DNA from: DATFVA01 sp963815785
Lineage (GTDB): Bacteria > Bacteroidota > Ignavibacteria > Ignavibacteriales > Ignavibacteriaceae
NCBI GenBank assembly: GCA_963815785.1
Contig: CAWFHZ010000007.1
Location: 620,001-684,000 of the forward strand
DNA length: 64,000 nucleotides
Direction: 5' to 3'
The position numbers and the translations under genes were made by a program. The notes under the pieces are model-generated. The model worked only from the letters and a program-made list of their open reading frames with translations, ran no database searches and was not told where the DNA came from. Below are positions 9,749 through 19,690 of the stretch, piece after piece (positions within the stretch are counted from its first letter, which is position 1; each line of letters begins with the position of its first letter).

Positions 9749-10381
9749 TTATATTCTAAACTTTAAACTCACTCCAAATTTTAAAGAAAATATACTGTTG
9801 CTTATTCCCGGGAAATTATAAGTATCAGATAAAGGAATGTGTGCCATAAAATCTGTTCCCATATACATCCCGTCGGAAAGGGTAAATGTATACCCGGTAC
9901 CAACTGCAATATCAAACCGGATTGTTTTGGTTTCCAGATTCATTGGCTGAGTTACAGGTGCCTGCCCGGTTTGAACCTGAGTAATTTCTCCGCTTGAATT
10001 GAGTTTGATTCCAAACGAGGGACCGGCAACCATATAAAATCCACTGAACTCAGCTTTGAACATTGGATCCAATGAAACATAAGAAAGAGAGAGGGACTGA
10101 TCGGTAGTTACATTATTAGCTGTTTGTGAATTAGAAAAGTTCCTCATATCAAAAACAGAAAGATTGGTCATTAACCCTATATGCTGGCTGAAAGATGCGT
10201 CGACTGTTCCCCCAATACCTACACCAATTCCATTATAGGAGCCCGTTAACCCTTTTTGATTATAGATATTTAAATTTCCTGAAATTCTGGGACCAATAAG
10301 CACTCTCTGTGCAAATCCAGATTCCATGAAGACAAAAAACAGCAGGACAGTAAAGACAAAAATTGAGAAGTACTTTTTCAT
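9749..10381 (-). CDS. Outer-membrane beta-barrel protein
   Basis: 210 residues, signal peptide about 1-25 ending FAQ. The remainder has alternating glycine and aromatic beta strands (for example FDIAVGTGYTFTLSDGMYMG) and a terminal strand IFSLKFGVSLKFRI, typical of small OmpA/OmpW-like eight-stranded barrels in this phylum. No OmpA peptidoglycan-binding domain is present. It sits 51 bases after the response regulator gene and 32 bases before the lipoprotein gene on the same strand. Confidence 0.7.
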   Translation of the reverse strand: MKKYFSIFVFTVLLFFVFMESGFAQRVLIGPRISGNLNIYNQKGLTGSYNGIGVGIGGTVDASFSQHIGLMTNLSVFDMRNFSNSQTANNVTTDQSLSLSYVSLDPMFKAEFSGFYMVAGPSFGIKLNSSGEITQVQTGQAPVTQPMNLETKTIRFDIAVGTGYTFTLSDGMYMGTDFMAHIPLSDTYNFPGISNSIFSLKFGVSLKFRI

Positions 10382-10432
10382 ATGACTCTCCTTGGTTTGT
10401 TGGTTGTAAATAATGTCTCCAGCGAGACTTTC

Positions 10433-11086
10433 TTAGAAAATTTTGTCAGGGATCAAAAGTTTTTGTTCATCATTTAAGTCGATAAAAATTCTATCGTAAA
10501 CATTTCTTATTCTTTTTAATACTGAGATCAGACTTTCACCCATTTCCTCTGCAATTGTGATGTAAGATTTCCCAAATGAAATATTGAATAATAATTTCCA
10601 ATCATCATCAGTTAAACTGCCAATTACTTTTTCGTAGTATTCTGATGTTTTCTGTAGAATAGAAATAATATTCCTTGCAATATTTGGAGTCATTTGCGAT
10701 CCGCCTTTAATAATTTCAATCATCGATTTTTCGAATTCTGAAGGAGAAATATCTTTTGGAATGAAACTGACGGCACCGGCAATGATCGCTAAAAAAATAT
10801 TTTTATCGTCGTCGTGTGCAATTGTACTTATTTGGATTTGACCCGGGAAATTAGCCTTGAGATACTTTACTCCCTCAACTCCTGAAATTGAGGGAAGATT
10901 AAGATCGAGCAACACTATATCTGCCTTAGTTATTTCATTTCCACGGATTCCTTCACCGTAGTCTGAATACAGAGCTGAAACTTCATAACCGTTTAATTCA
11001 TTGAGAATCATCTCCCACCTGTTAAGGATGAATCGGTTATTTTCAATAACAACTACTTTAATCTTTTCTTGCTCCCCGGTTTTCAT
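10433..11086 (-). CDS. Divergent NarL-type response regulator
   Basis: 217 residues from the chosen ATG at 11086, with AAGAAAT-like purines upstream; an upstream in-frame ATG at 11146 adds 20 residues not expected for the family. Receiver domain about 8-125 with phospho-acceptor Asp61 (VLLDLNLP) and the conserved Lys in IPKDIS. The acidic pocket reads IEN (Glu15, Asn16), so one usual Asp is replaced. The C-terminal part aligns in position with a LuxR HTH (LTDDDWKLLFNISFGKSYITIAEEM) but lacks several usual residues. It looks like a diverged copy of the regulator encoded next to it. It may bind DNA weakly or act only through protein contacts. Confidence 0.75.
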   Translation of the reverse strand: MKTGEQEKIKVVVIENNRFILNRWEMILNELNGYEVSALYSDYGEGIRGNEITKADIVLLDLNLPSISGVEGVKYLKANFPGQIQISTIAHDDDKNIFLAIIAGAVSFIPKDISPSEFEKSMIEIIKGGSQMTPNIARNIISILQKTSEYYEKVIGSLTDDDWKLLFNISFGKSYITIAEEMGESLISVLKRIRNVYDRIFIDLNDEQKLLIPDKIF

Positions 11087-11202
11087 TCTTATTTCTTCAT
11101 TAAATTTTACGCTTTGAAAATTAAGTTGAGAAATACACCGGGGCACTACAGGAATCTGTAGTTTATTGTTGGAATGGTAAGGACAAAAAATTTTAAATAA
11201 TT

Positions 11203-11856
11203 TTATAGAGGAGGGATCAATCTTTTCTTTATTCCTTTTGCCACGGCTTCACTCCGTGAATGCACCTGAAGTTTTTCATAAATGTGCCGGATATGATAAT
11301 AAACTCCATCGAGTGAAAGAAAGATTTCATTTGCAATTGAAGAGTATGATTTTCCCTGTGCCATCATTGTGAGTATGTTCATTTCTCTTTCAGTAAGATT
11401 CACATTTTCTTTTTCAGATTTTTGAAAAGCACTGATTACCTTCCTTGCAACTGCAGGTGTCATCGGGGAACCACCCTTGTAAGCTTCTCTTAAAGCTGAA
11501 ACGAGTTCTTCTGTTGAGATTTTTTTTAGAAGATAGCCGACAGCACCTGCGCAAATCGCTTTAAATATTTCTTCATTTTCATCATGAACAGTACACATCA
11601 CTATTATTAATTCGGGATATTTTTCTTTAAGATATCTAACTCCATCAATCCCCGACATTCCCGGGAGCCCTATATCCATAAGTATTATATCTGCATCGTT
11701 AGTTGTATTCTCCTTAAATGCATCTTCACAACTTCCATATGCACCTATAACTTTAAATTCCAAGGTTTTCTTTAATGCCATCTCCCAGGCACTACGTACA
11801 TATTTATTATCTTCAATAATTACAACGTAGATTATTTCAAGAGTCTCGGCATTCAT
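11203..11856 (-). CDS. NarL/FixJ-type response regulator
   Basis: 217 residues. Receiver domain with acidic pair Glu15-Asp16, phospho-acceptor Asp61 (ILMDIGLPGMSG) and Lys in GYLLKKIS. The C-terminal LuxR HTH is intact: LTEREMNILTMMAQGKSYSS followed by VYYHIRHIYEKLQVHSRSEA. It probably receives phosphate from the propeller histidine kinase encoded 36 bases upstream and regulates genes by DNA binding, perhaps through the inverted repeat at 15021-15042. Confidence 0.9.
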   Translation of the reverse strand: MNAETLEIIYVVIIEDNKYVRSAWEMALKKTLEFKVIGAYGSCEDAFKENTTNDADIILMDIGLPGMSGIDGVRYLKEKYPELIIVMCTVHDENEEIFKAICAGAVGYLLKKISTEELVSALREAYKGGSPMTPAVARKVISAFQKSEKENVNLTEREMNILTMMAQGKSYSSIANEIFLSLDGVYYHIRHIYEKLQVHSRSEAVAKGIKKRLIPPL

Positions 11857-11892
11857 AAATTAATTTTTGTTTATGGTAAAGTATAAATTATC

Positions 11893-14800
11893 CTATAACT
11901 TAATTGACAAATTCCAGCGTGTTCCTTTTCCAGTTGAGGTATCAAGGTTTAATTTTCCATTCATAGCTACTGCACGTGATGTGATATTTTTTATTCCATT
12001 CCTGTTGGTTGGTTTGGAGGGATCAAATCCTTTCCCATCATCCTGAACGCTTAGTATAAATTCTTCATCTTTAATTAGGATTGAAATATCCAGTACTGTA
12101 CAACCGGAATGCCTGATTGAATTAGTAACCATTTCTTTAAATATAAGCCATAAGTTCCTTCTCATTTCCATTTTAGGTGATTTCACGTGTATCAATTCAG
12201 GTATATTTATATGGTAAGTTATTCCTTTACTTTCACAGAGATCTGAGGCATATCGTCTGAACTTTGGCAATATAATTTCCCACTTATCATTTTCAGGATT
12301 TATCGACCAGATGATGTCATGCATTCCTTCCTGTACTTCAGCAGAGCTTTCCTGAATCAATGCAAGTAATTTTTCCAGATGAGGACTTTTTTCTTTACCT
12401 ACTTCTTTTGAAATAGCATTTGAGAAATAAACTATTCCTGTCAGTGTTCCGCTTACATCATCGTGAAGATCTTTTGCTATTTTTATTCGTGTTCTTTCAA
12501 TTTCAAGAAGTTTATTAATTCTATACCTGTGTATGGAATATAATATCGACAGAATAGTAATTAAAATCAGTCCCCTGAAATACCAAGTCTGCCAAAAAGG
12601 AGGAGTTATGACAATGGATAATGTCGTTGGTTGTTCATTCCATATTCCATCGTTGTTGGATCCTTTAACAGAAAACAAATATTTTCCCGGTGCTATATCG
12701 GTGTAGTATGCTCGTCTCCTGGATCCGGCTTTTACCCATTCATTATCTATTCCTTCAAGGTTGTATGAATATTGATTCTTTTCGGGGGCAGTGTAATCCA
12801 GGGATGTAAATTCAATTGTGAAAAAATTTTGTTCATAGCTGAGGATAATTTTCTTTAAAGATGTTATTGATGTATTTACAAAAAGCGGATGGTTATTGAC
12901 ATAAAACTGGGTTATTCTGATGGTTGGAATGTTAGTATTTACATTTATGTTACCGGGATTAAAAACGGAGATACCATTTATGCCCCCAAAATAAAGCAGG
13001 TCGTCGCTCTTAAATGCAGCTCCCTGGTTGAATTCATTACTTTGTAAGCCATCAGCCTGGTAATAATTTATAAATGACAGCTTGTAAGGATTGAATTTTG
13101 ATAATCCATTGTTAGTACCAATCCATAAATTACCTGAATTATCAGGAAGAATATTACAAATTACATTACTGGGGAGACCATCAGCAGTAGTGTAACGATT
13201 AAATGATTTTTTATCTACATTGAAATAATTTAATCCGCCGCCCCACGTACCAAGCCATAAGTTGCTTAATGCATCTTCATAAATACACCAGATGCTGTTG
13301 CTGCTTAGGCTATCCTTTTTATTCGGTGCTGCAAAATAATTTTCAAATTTATTTGTGTTGCTGTTAAAGCAGCTCAATCCGGAGTTCTGAGTTCCTATCC
13401 ATATTTTTCCATTGTTGCCTTTATACAAAACGAATATTGAGTTTCCTGCAATGCTGTTTATATCTGTTGAGCTATGCTTAAAATTAATTACTTCAGCATT
13501 AATTGGATCATATCTCCAAAGTCCATCTATAGATGAACCAAACCAGATGTTTTTTTGATCATCTTCAATGATAGTCTGAATTCCTCCGATTTTTAATTTT
13601 ATTTTTGTGAATTGCTGAAAGCTTTTATTGTTTCTTTCAAGCATATAGATTCCACCAATGACTGAACTAACACCCGGATCACTTGCAACCCAGATTGTTC
13701 CTTTAGAATCTTCAAATATTGCTGTTATTGAATTGCTTCCATATTCTGCATTCTGAAAAAAATGAGTAAAATTATTTTCTCCCGGCAATCTGCAGTCCAA
13801 TCCTCCTCCGTCTGTACCAACCCACAATCTTTCCTGCGAATCTTTTAAAATTGAAAGTATCGTATTTTGATTTAAGCTTCCTTTATCATCGGCACTGTGG
13901 GAAATGTGAGTGAATTTCTGATTTTTAGAATCATATCTTGAGACACCGCCGCTGGAAGTTCCAAACCAGATCCCGCCGCATTTATCTTCAAAGATGGACA
14001 TTATTGCTCCATTGCCTATTGAAGAATTATTTGATGGAACATGTTTATAATTTAAAAATGATTTCCGTCCGGACTTTAGCAAATTTAATCCTGCATCTAT
14101 ACTTCCCGCCCAAATATTCGATTTTTTGTCAATGTAAATACACATTATTCTGTCACTTGAAATTGCTCCGGTTAAGGAATTAGAGTAACGAAAATTTTTA
14201 AAAGTTTTATTTGTAGATTCATAGACACTCACACCGCCGTCTGTTGTTGCAATCCAAATATTCCCGTCTGCACCTTTTTGAATATTCATTATAAGATTGC
14301 CGCCAGGAGTATTCTTTTTCTTGGATGATTTTAACCAGACTATCTTACCTGAGGAAAGATTGTATTTTATTAATCCTTCCCATGTTCCTAACCAGATATT
14401 ATTTTCATTATCAAAGCAAAGAGATTGTAAATGAATTTTGCCCAGCTCTGAAGTTATCATTGAATCATATTTTACAGGTTTAAAAAAGTCAGTATCCGGA
14501 TCATATGAATAAAGATTTCCTGCCATGGCACCAAGCCAAAGTTTTCCGTCTGTAGATTCTGCCGCAGCAATAATTCTTTCAGAACGCACGTTACGTTTTT
14601 GACCAAAATTATAGTGCTTAAAGTTATTTTTATTATCGTCAAATCTGTCAAGATTTCCGCCTAATGTAATTATCCATAAATTATTACTGCCGTCTTTAAA
14701 AACTTTTCTTATTCCAAGGTCGCTGATTGTATTTGTATCAAGCGGATTATGTCTGTAAACAGTAAATGTGTACCCGTCATACTTATTCAAGCCATCCAGT

Positions 14801-14988
14801 GTGGCAAACCATATAAAACCATATTTGTCCTGTGCAATGCTCAGCACAGAAGACTGGGACAAGCCTTGCTCAATTGAAATCCGGTCGAATCTGATTTCCT
14901 CAGTTTGTGCAAGTAAGTTATTCTTACTTACCAGGAAAGAAATTAGCAGAAAGGTCAGTAAGTATCTTTCTAAAGAATTAAACTTCAT
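11893..14988 (-). CDS. Propeller-type sensor histidine kinase (Reg_prop, Y_Y_Y, HisKA_3)
   Basis: 1031 residues. Signal peptide about 1-28, then roughly fourteen two-component propeller repeats (IWFATLDGLNKYDG, LWVGTDGGGLDC, LWIGTNNGLSKFN) forming two periplasmic seven-bladed propellers. A Y_Y_Y domain follows near 700-790 (YSYNLEGIDNEW, PGKYLFSVKGSN), a membrane helix near 800-818, a HisKA_3 dimerisation domain with the phospho-His in AKDLHDDVSG (around 840), and a HATPase domain with the N box in EMVTNSIRHSG and DDGKGFDP. There is no fused AraC or receiver domain, unlike the hybrid sensors of Bacteroides; two separate regulators follow instead. The ligand is unknown. Confidence 0.92.
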   Translation of the reverse strand: MKFNSLERYLLTFLLISFLVSKNNLLAQTEEIRFDRISIEQGLSQSSVLSIAQDKYGFIWFATLDGLNKYDGYTFTVYRHNPLDTNTISDLGIRKVFKDGSNNLWIITLGGNLDRFDDNKNNFKHYNFGQKRNVRSERIIAAAESTDGKLWLGAMAGNLYSYDPDTDFFKPVKYDSMITSELGKIHLQSLCFDNENNIWLGTWEGLIKYNLSSGKIVWLKSSKKKNTPGGNLIMNIQKGADGNIWIATTDGGVSVYESTNKTFKNFRYSNSLTGAISSDRIMCIYIDKKSNIWAGSIDAGLNLLKSGRKSFLNYKHVPSNNSSIGNGAIMSIFEDKCGGIWFGTSSGGVSRYDSKNQKFTHISHSADDKGSLNQNTILSILKDSQERLWVGTDGGGLDCRLPGENNFTHFFQNAEYGSNSITAIFEDSKGTIWVASDPGVSSVIGGIYMLERNNKSFQQFTKIKLKIGGIQTIIEDDQKNIWFGSSIDGLWRYDPINAEVINFKHSSTDINSIAGNSIFVLYKGNNGKIWIGTQNSGLSCFNSNTNKFENYFAAPNKKDSLSSNSIWCIYEDALSNLWLGTWGGGLNYFNVDKKSFNRYTTADGLPSNVICNILPDNSGNLWIGTNNGLSKFNPYKLSFINYYQADGLQSNEFNQGAAFKSDDLLYFGGINGISVFNPGNINVNTNIPTIRITQFYVNNHPLFVNTSITSLKKIILSYEQNFFTIEFTSLDYTAPEKNQYSYNLEGIDNEWVKAGSRRRAYYTDIAPGKYLFSVKGSNNDGIWNEQPTTLSIVITPPFWQTWYFRGLILITILSILYSIHRYRINKLLEIERTRIKIAKDLHDDVSGTLTGIVYFSNAISKEVGKEKSPHLEKLLALIQESSAEVQEGMHDIIWSINPENDKWEIILPKFRRYASDLCESKGITYHINIPELIHVKSPKMEMRRNLWLIFKEMVTNSIRHSGCTVLDISILIKDEEFILSVQDDGKGFDPSKPTNRNGIKNITSRAVAMNGKLNLDTSTGKGTRWNLSIKL

Positions 14989-15020
14989 ACAATGAATTTT
15001 ATTGAATTAAGGGATTTTAT

Positions 15021-15042
15021 TTATAACCTCCCATAGTTATAA
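15021..15042. promoter_or_regulatory. Inverted repeat ahead of the sensor kinase operon
   Basis: Perfect 7-base arms TTATAAC (15021-15027) and GTTATAA (15036-15042) with an 8-base spacer, 33 bases ahead of the kinase ATG on the minus strand. A plausible autoregulatory site for the NarL-type regulator. The rest of the 297-base gap 14989-15285 shows nothing else I can name. Confidence 0.45.
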
Positions 15043-15285
15043 ATCCTGTTTCCTTGATGGGAAGGGGAAATTCAGTTACTTGTGTCTTCTGATTATCCCG
15101 ACAAGGTAGTAAATAAGAATTTTGACTATTAAAAATTACTTGCTTTTTAATCTATTCTCAAGCATCGGTGAGCTGAAATTATAAATTAAAAAATCTATTA
15201 ATATTATATAATATCTAAAAATTAAAAGAGAATTATTGAATTATTTTTAATTATTTTTTCAGTGACTTCTCATTATTAAATTTTT

Positions 15286-16088
15286 ATGAACCTAAAACAA
15301 AAACTTGATTACCACTATAAAGCATTTGATCAATCACAAATCTCTCCCGATCCTCTGCAATTTCTTCACCTTTATAAAGATAAAAAAGATATAGAGGTTA
15401 TGGGATTTATTGCTTCTGTTATTTGCGTATGGAAATGTTAAACAAATAATAAATACTCTGAATAAATTTGTTGAAATATCAGAAAACCAACCATATAAAT
15501 TTATCTCATCATTTAGTTTAGATAATAGTGATGAAAGGTTGAGGAATTTATATCATAGATTTTATACATCTGCAGATATTCTAAACTTATTTCTGGTTCT
15601 GAAAAAAGTTTATGGTGAATATGGTTTGTTAAAGAATCTTTTCCTGAAGTATTACTCATCCAGAGATGAAAATATTAAAAATGCTTTATCAGGATTTTCA
15701 CGACATTTTATCGGGGAAATAAAAAAGTTAACAAGAAAAAATGAACTGACTATCGGAACAAGGTTTATGTTTCCGCTTCCCGAACTTGGAAGTGCTTGCA
15801 AAAGAAAAAATCTTTTTCTTCGTTGGATGGTTAGAAAAGATGAACTTGATTTTGGTTTGTGGAATGAAATTCCTGCGAATAAATTAATTATTCCGGTTGA
15901 TACCCACATAGCTGCTATCTGTAAAAAATTAAAATCTAACCACAAAAAAAATGTAAGCTGGAAAATGGCTGAAGAAATTACTGAGAATTTAAAAACGATT
16001 TGATCCTGAAGATCCTGTAAAGTATGATTTCGCTATATGTCATATTGGAATGAGAAAACTTGAAGTTTTAGTTTGTCAGTTTAAATGA
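15286..16088 (+). CDS. TIGR02757 family protein, two frameshifts
   Basis: Reads as a TIGR02757 (DUF2400) protein of about 267 residues once two single-base insertions are corrected. The N-terminus MNLKQKLDYHYKAF through DPLQFLHLYKDKKDIEVMGFIA is in one frame; removing one T of the TT at 15419-15420 gives GFIASVFAYGNVKQI. The central part runs in a second frame with PVDTHIAAICKKL. Removing one A of the A5 run at 15991-15995 gives NLKRFDPEDPVKYDFAICHIG, the family C-terminus. The biochemical function of the family is not established; the PVDTH segment is reminiscent of HhH-type DNA glycosylase folds. It is flanked by the sensor kinase in the opposite direction and by an OPT transporter. Confidence 0.75.
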
Positions 16089-16203
16089 AAGATTTTACGA
16101 CAAATCATTTCAGAAACAATTAACAATTTTCCTTTGCTTTTAGGATTAAAAATTTAAATATTCTCTGTTAAATTTTTGATTTATAAGCAATCAGGAGAAT
16201 CTA

Positions 16204-18222
16204 ATGGCTGAAAACAATACTGAAAGTTCAAAATTCAAACCTTATATTTCTTCAAAAGAACTTATCCCTGAGTTCACATTCAAAGCAATCATATTAGGTG
16301 GGATTTTTGGAATTATTTTCGGAGCTTCATCTGTTTACCTGGGATTAAAAGTTGGGATGACAGTCAGTGCTTCAATTCCAATTGCTGTGTTAGCTATTTC
16401 AGTTTTTAAAAAGTTTGGAAAAGCTACAATTCTTGAAAACAACATTGTCCAAACAATTGGCTCAGCAGGTGAGTCAGTTGCTGCGGGAGTTGTTTTTACA
16501 ATCCCTGCATTATTATTTCTACCCGGTGGAATGGCTTACTTTAAGTATTTTCAGATATTTGTTCTTGCCTTAGCCGGTGGTGTATTAGGTGTTCTCTTTA
16601 TGATTCCTCTGAGACGAGCCTTAATAGTTAAGGAACATGGAGTTTTACCTTACCCTGAAGGTACTGCTTGTGCAGACGTGTTAATTGCGGGAGAAAAAGG
16701 AGGAAATTTAGCAAAGAAAGTTTATTACGGACTTGGTATCGCTTTCCTTTATAAACTGTTTATGTCAATCTTAGGATTATGGAAAGATGTACCTACATAT
16801 GTGTTTGGAAGAAAATCTGTTCTACCAAACGGAACTATTAATGGTGAAATTACTCCTGAACTTCTGGGAGTGGGGTACATAATTGGACCAAAAATAGCAG
16901 GTATAATGGTTGCGGGTGGTGTCCTGTCGTGGGTTGTATTGATACCACTTATAACCTTGTTGGGTGATAATTTAACTTCGGTATTTCCACCAGGTACCAA
17001 GCTTATTTCTGATATGTCAGCAGGTGAAGTTTGGAATAATTATATCAGGTATATTGGTGCAGGTGCAGTAACTTTCGGGGGACTTATTACACTTGTAAAA
17101 TCAATTCCTACTATAATTAGTGCATTTTCTGATTCATTTAAAGATATAAAATCAAATAGGAAAAATAAGCAAAACAACGTTGTTGAAGAGAAAGAAAGAA
17201 CTTCAAAAGATATTCCTCTTTCAATTGTTTTAGGAGGCAGTCTTTTGCTGGTAGTATTTATGGCTTTAATTCCTTCAATACCTACAAACTTTCTCTCATC
17301 AATAATGGTTGTGGTTTTTGGATTTTTCTTTGTTACTGTTTCTTCAAGAATAGTCGGCTTAATCGGGTCTTCTTCAAACCCGGTATCTGGAATGACAATA
17401 GCAACCCTTATGGCCACATCATTAATTTTTGTTGGTATAGGCTGGACCGGGGAATTATATGAACCTTTAGCTTTAGTTGTTGGGTCAATTGTTTGTATTG
17501 CAGTTGCCAACGCTGGATCTACTTCTCAAGATTTGAAAACCGGTTACCTCGTTGGCGCAACCCCGATTAAGCAACAAATAGGATTAATAATAGGAGTTTT
17601 AGTTTCTGTAGTTGCAATAGGATTTACGCTATTATTGCTTGAGAGAACTGTTGGAATTGGAACTATTACACCTCAACATCCTGAACCTCTGCCAGCTCCA
17701 CAGGCTATATTAATGTCTACAGTAATAAAAGGGTTGTTAAGTCAGAATTTACCCTGGGCATTAGTAATTATCGGAATGGGTCTTTCACTTGTTATGGAAT
17801 TATGCGGAGTTAATTCACTTGCTTTTGCAGTTGGTGCATATCTTCCGCTTTCAACTACTTCAACAATTTATATTGGCGGTTTAATTAAATGGTTAGTAGA
17901 CAGAAGAAAAAAATCCAAAGAAGCAGAATCTGAAATTGGACCGGGTGCTCTCTTCAGTTCCGGACTTATCGCCGGTGGAACTATTACAGGAATTTTGGTT
18001 GCTGTTTTAATTGGATGGTCTGTAGGGCATGATGCTCAGGGAAATGTAATTAGCTTTATTGAAAAGGTTCATCAAACTGTTCTTGGCTTTTTTACAAGTG
18101 GTGGAACAGGAACATTAGGAGATGCATTAGGTGGCTGGGGTGATGTTTTAGGTTTAATCTTTTTCGGGCTGCTTGCTTTCATGCTGTATAAGATAGCTTT
18201 AAGTAAAGAAGAAAAGGTATAG
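16204..18222 (+). CDS. OPT family oligopeptide transporter
   Basis: 672 residues, almost entirely hydrophobic with about 14-16 membrane helices. Family landmarks include LGLKVGMTVSASIP near the N-terminus, LPYPEGTACADVL, GSSSNPVSGMTIATL and NAGSTSQDLKTGYLVGATP. OPT proteins import small peptides or metal chelates with protons. AGGAG lies 7 bases ahead of the ATG. The gene ends 9 bases before an MFS transporter on the same strand, and an aminopeptidase-like gene lies 2 kb further, consistent with peptide use. Confidence 0.92.
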   Translation: MAENNTESSKFKPYISSKELIPEFTFKAIILGGIFGIIFGASSVYLGLKVGMTVSASIPIAVLAISVFKKFGKATILENNIVQTIGSAGESVAAGVVFTIPALLFLPGGMAYFKYFQIFVLALAGGVLGVLFMIPLRRALIVKEHGVLPYPEGTACADVLIAGEKGGNLAKKVYYGLGIAFLYKLFMSILGLWKDVPTYVFGRKSVLPNGTINGEITPELLGVGYIIGPKIAGIMVAGGVLSWVVLIPLITLLGDNLTSVFPPGTKLISDMSAGEVWNNYIRYIGAGAVTFGGLITLVKSIPTIISAFSDSFKDIKSNRKNKQNNVVEEKERTSKDIPLSIVLGGSLLLVVFMALIPSIPTNFLSSIMVVVFGFFFVTVSSRIVGLIGSSSNPVSGMTIATLMATSLIFVGIGWTGELYEPLALVVGSIVCIAVANAGSTSQDLKTGYLVGATPIKQQIGLIIGVLVSVVAIGFTLLLLERTVGIGTITPQHPEPLPAPQAILMSTVIKGLLSQNLPWALVIIGMGLSLVMELCGVNSLAFAVGAYLPLSTTSTIYIGGLIKWLVDRRKKSKEAESEIGPGALFSSGLIAGGTITGILVAVLIGWSVGHDAQGNVISFIEKVHQTVLGFFTSGGTGTLGDALGGWGDVLGLIFFGLLAFMLYKIALSKEEKV

Positions 18223-18231
18223 CTTTTCTGA

Positions 18232-19554
18232 ATGGAGAATAATTCATCTATTAATGGAGTGATTAAAAAAGAACCATCTGCCTTTTACAGGTGGATGGTT
18301 CTGCTGTTTCTTAGTTTTGCAATGTTCGGCAACTACTATGTTTATGATTCAATCTCGTTGGTTGCTGATCAGTTAAAACTACAACTCCATTTTACAGATT
18401 CAAATATCGGTCAGTTATATTCAGTTTATAGTTTTGCTGCATTACTTGCTTTAATTTTCGGCGGCATACTGGTTGATAAATGGGGAACAAAAAAATCTGC
18501 TATTCTATTTGCTTCAATTTGTACTATCTCCGGATTCATAGTTGCTTTTTCCACAGAATTACATTTAATGCTTGCCGGAAGATTTTTACTGGGTGTAGGT
18601 TCAGAACCATTAATTGTTGCAATTACTGTTGCGATTGCAAAATGGTTTAAAGGTAAGGTATTAAGTTTTGCGATGGGGATAAATCTGTTCCTTGCAAGAA
18701 GCGGCACATTTACAGTAGATAATTCACCTTCAATATTTCCCGGACTTTATAGCGGTGGTTACTCAGACCCATTATATATAGCAGCGTTAATAGGTATTTT
18801 ATCATTCGCAGGGATACTTGTTTATTATTTCCTTGAATCTTCAGGTGAAAAGAGATTTATTTTAGGCCAGCGGTGGTCAGATGGATAAATTGAATCTTAA
18901 GGATTTGTTTAAGTTCAATAAATCATTCTGGTATATAACATTTTATGCGTTACTTTTTATTCAGCTATTTTTCCTTTCAGAGACTTTGCTGTTAAGTTCT
19001 TTATGGAGAGTCGTCACATATCAAGGGAATCAGCCGGCTGGATGATTTCAAATTTACCTTTAGCGGCAATGTTTGCAACTCCGATTATAGGGTTGTTAGT
19101 AGATTATATAGGCAGACGTGCATTGTTAATGACTATTGGTTCAATACTTTTACTTCCTGTTTATTTATTAATGGCTTATAGCAGTATCTCACTTTATGTT
19201 CCGGTAATAATGATGGGTGTAGCATTTTCATTAATTCCTGCAGTTATGTGGCCGGCAGTTGCATATATTGTTGAGGAAAAAAGATTGGGTTCCGGATATG
19301 CACTTATGACTGTAATCCAGCAGGTAGGCATGATGCTTTTCCCTTTAATTATTGGTTGGGCAAATGATTTTTCAGGTGCCAGTGCAGCTAACCCTAGTGG
19401 ATACAATCTCGGAATGTGGATATTTTCAATCCTTGGAATATTGGGACTAATCTTTGCTTACTTGTTAAGAAAATCTGAAACAGGACCCGGCGGACATGGA
19501 CTTGAATTAGGTATGAGACATAAAGAGGACAATTCAATTTCAGTTCAAGCCTGA
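18232..19554 (+). CDS. MFS transporter, two frameshifts
   Basis: About 440 residues with 12 helices after correction. The first half (GFFVDKWGTKK-type loop seen as GGILVDKWGTKKSA, and LAGRFLLGVGSEP) is in one frame and stops at 18888. Removing one G of GG at 18865-18866 continues as ASGGQMDKLNLKDLFKFNKS into helix 7. Adding one T to the T5 run at 18954-18958 then joins FYALLF to YSAIFPFRDFAVKFF and the second half (LLVDYIGRRALLMT, MAYSSISLYVP). The two errors nearly cancel, which argues that the gene is not under long-term decay. Substrate unknown; the domain layout fits anion:cation or sugar-phosphate type MFS porters. Confidence 0.8.
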
Positions 19555-19690
19555 AACTATAAAAAACAATAATTTTTTATTTACTTTAAAGACATTATGA
19601 CCGCCTTTCTCTAATTCTTCTTTTTATATTCCAATTCCCTTTTAGAATTAATATTTGTAACTTAAAGCATTGCTTTAGTTATGAGGCGTT

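Noticed and set aside
17040..17510. A 156-residue minus-strand reading frame opposite the OPT transporter
   Set aside because: It lies wholly inside the well-supported OPT gene, has low-complexity Thr/Pro-rich composition typical of an antisense frame, and no RBS.
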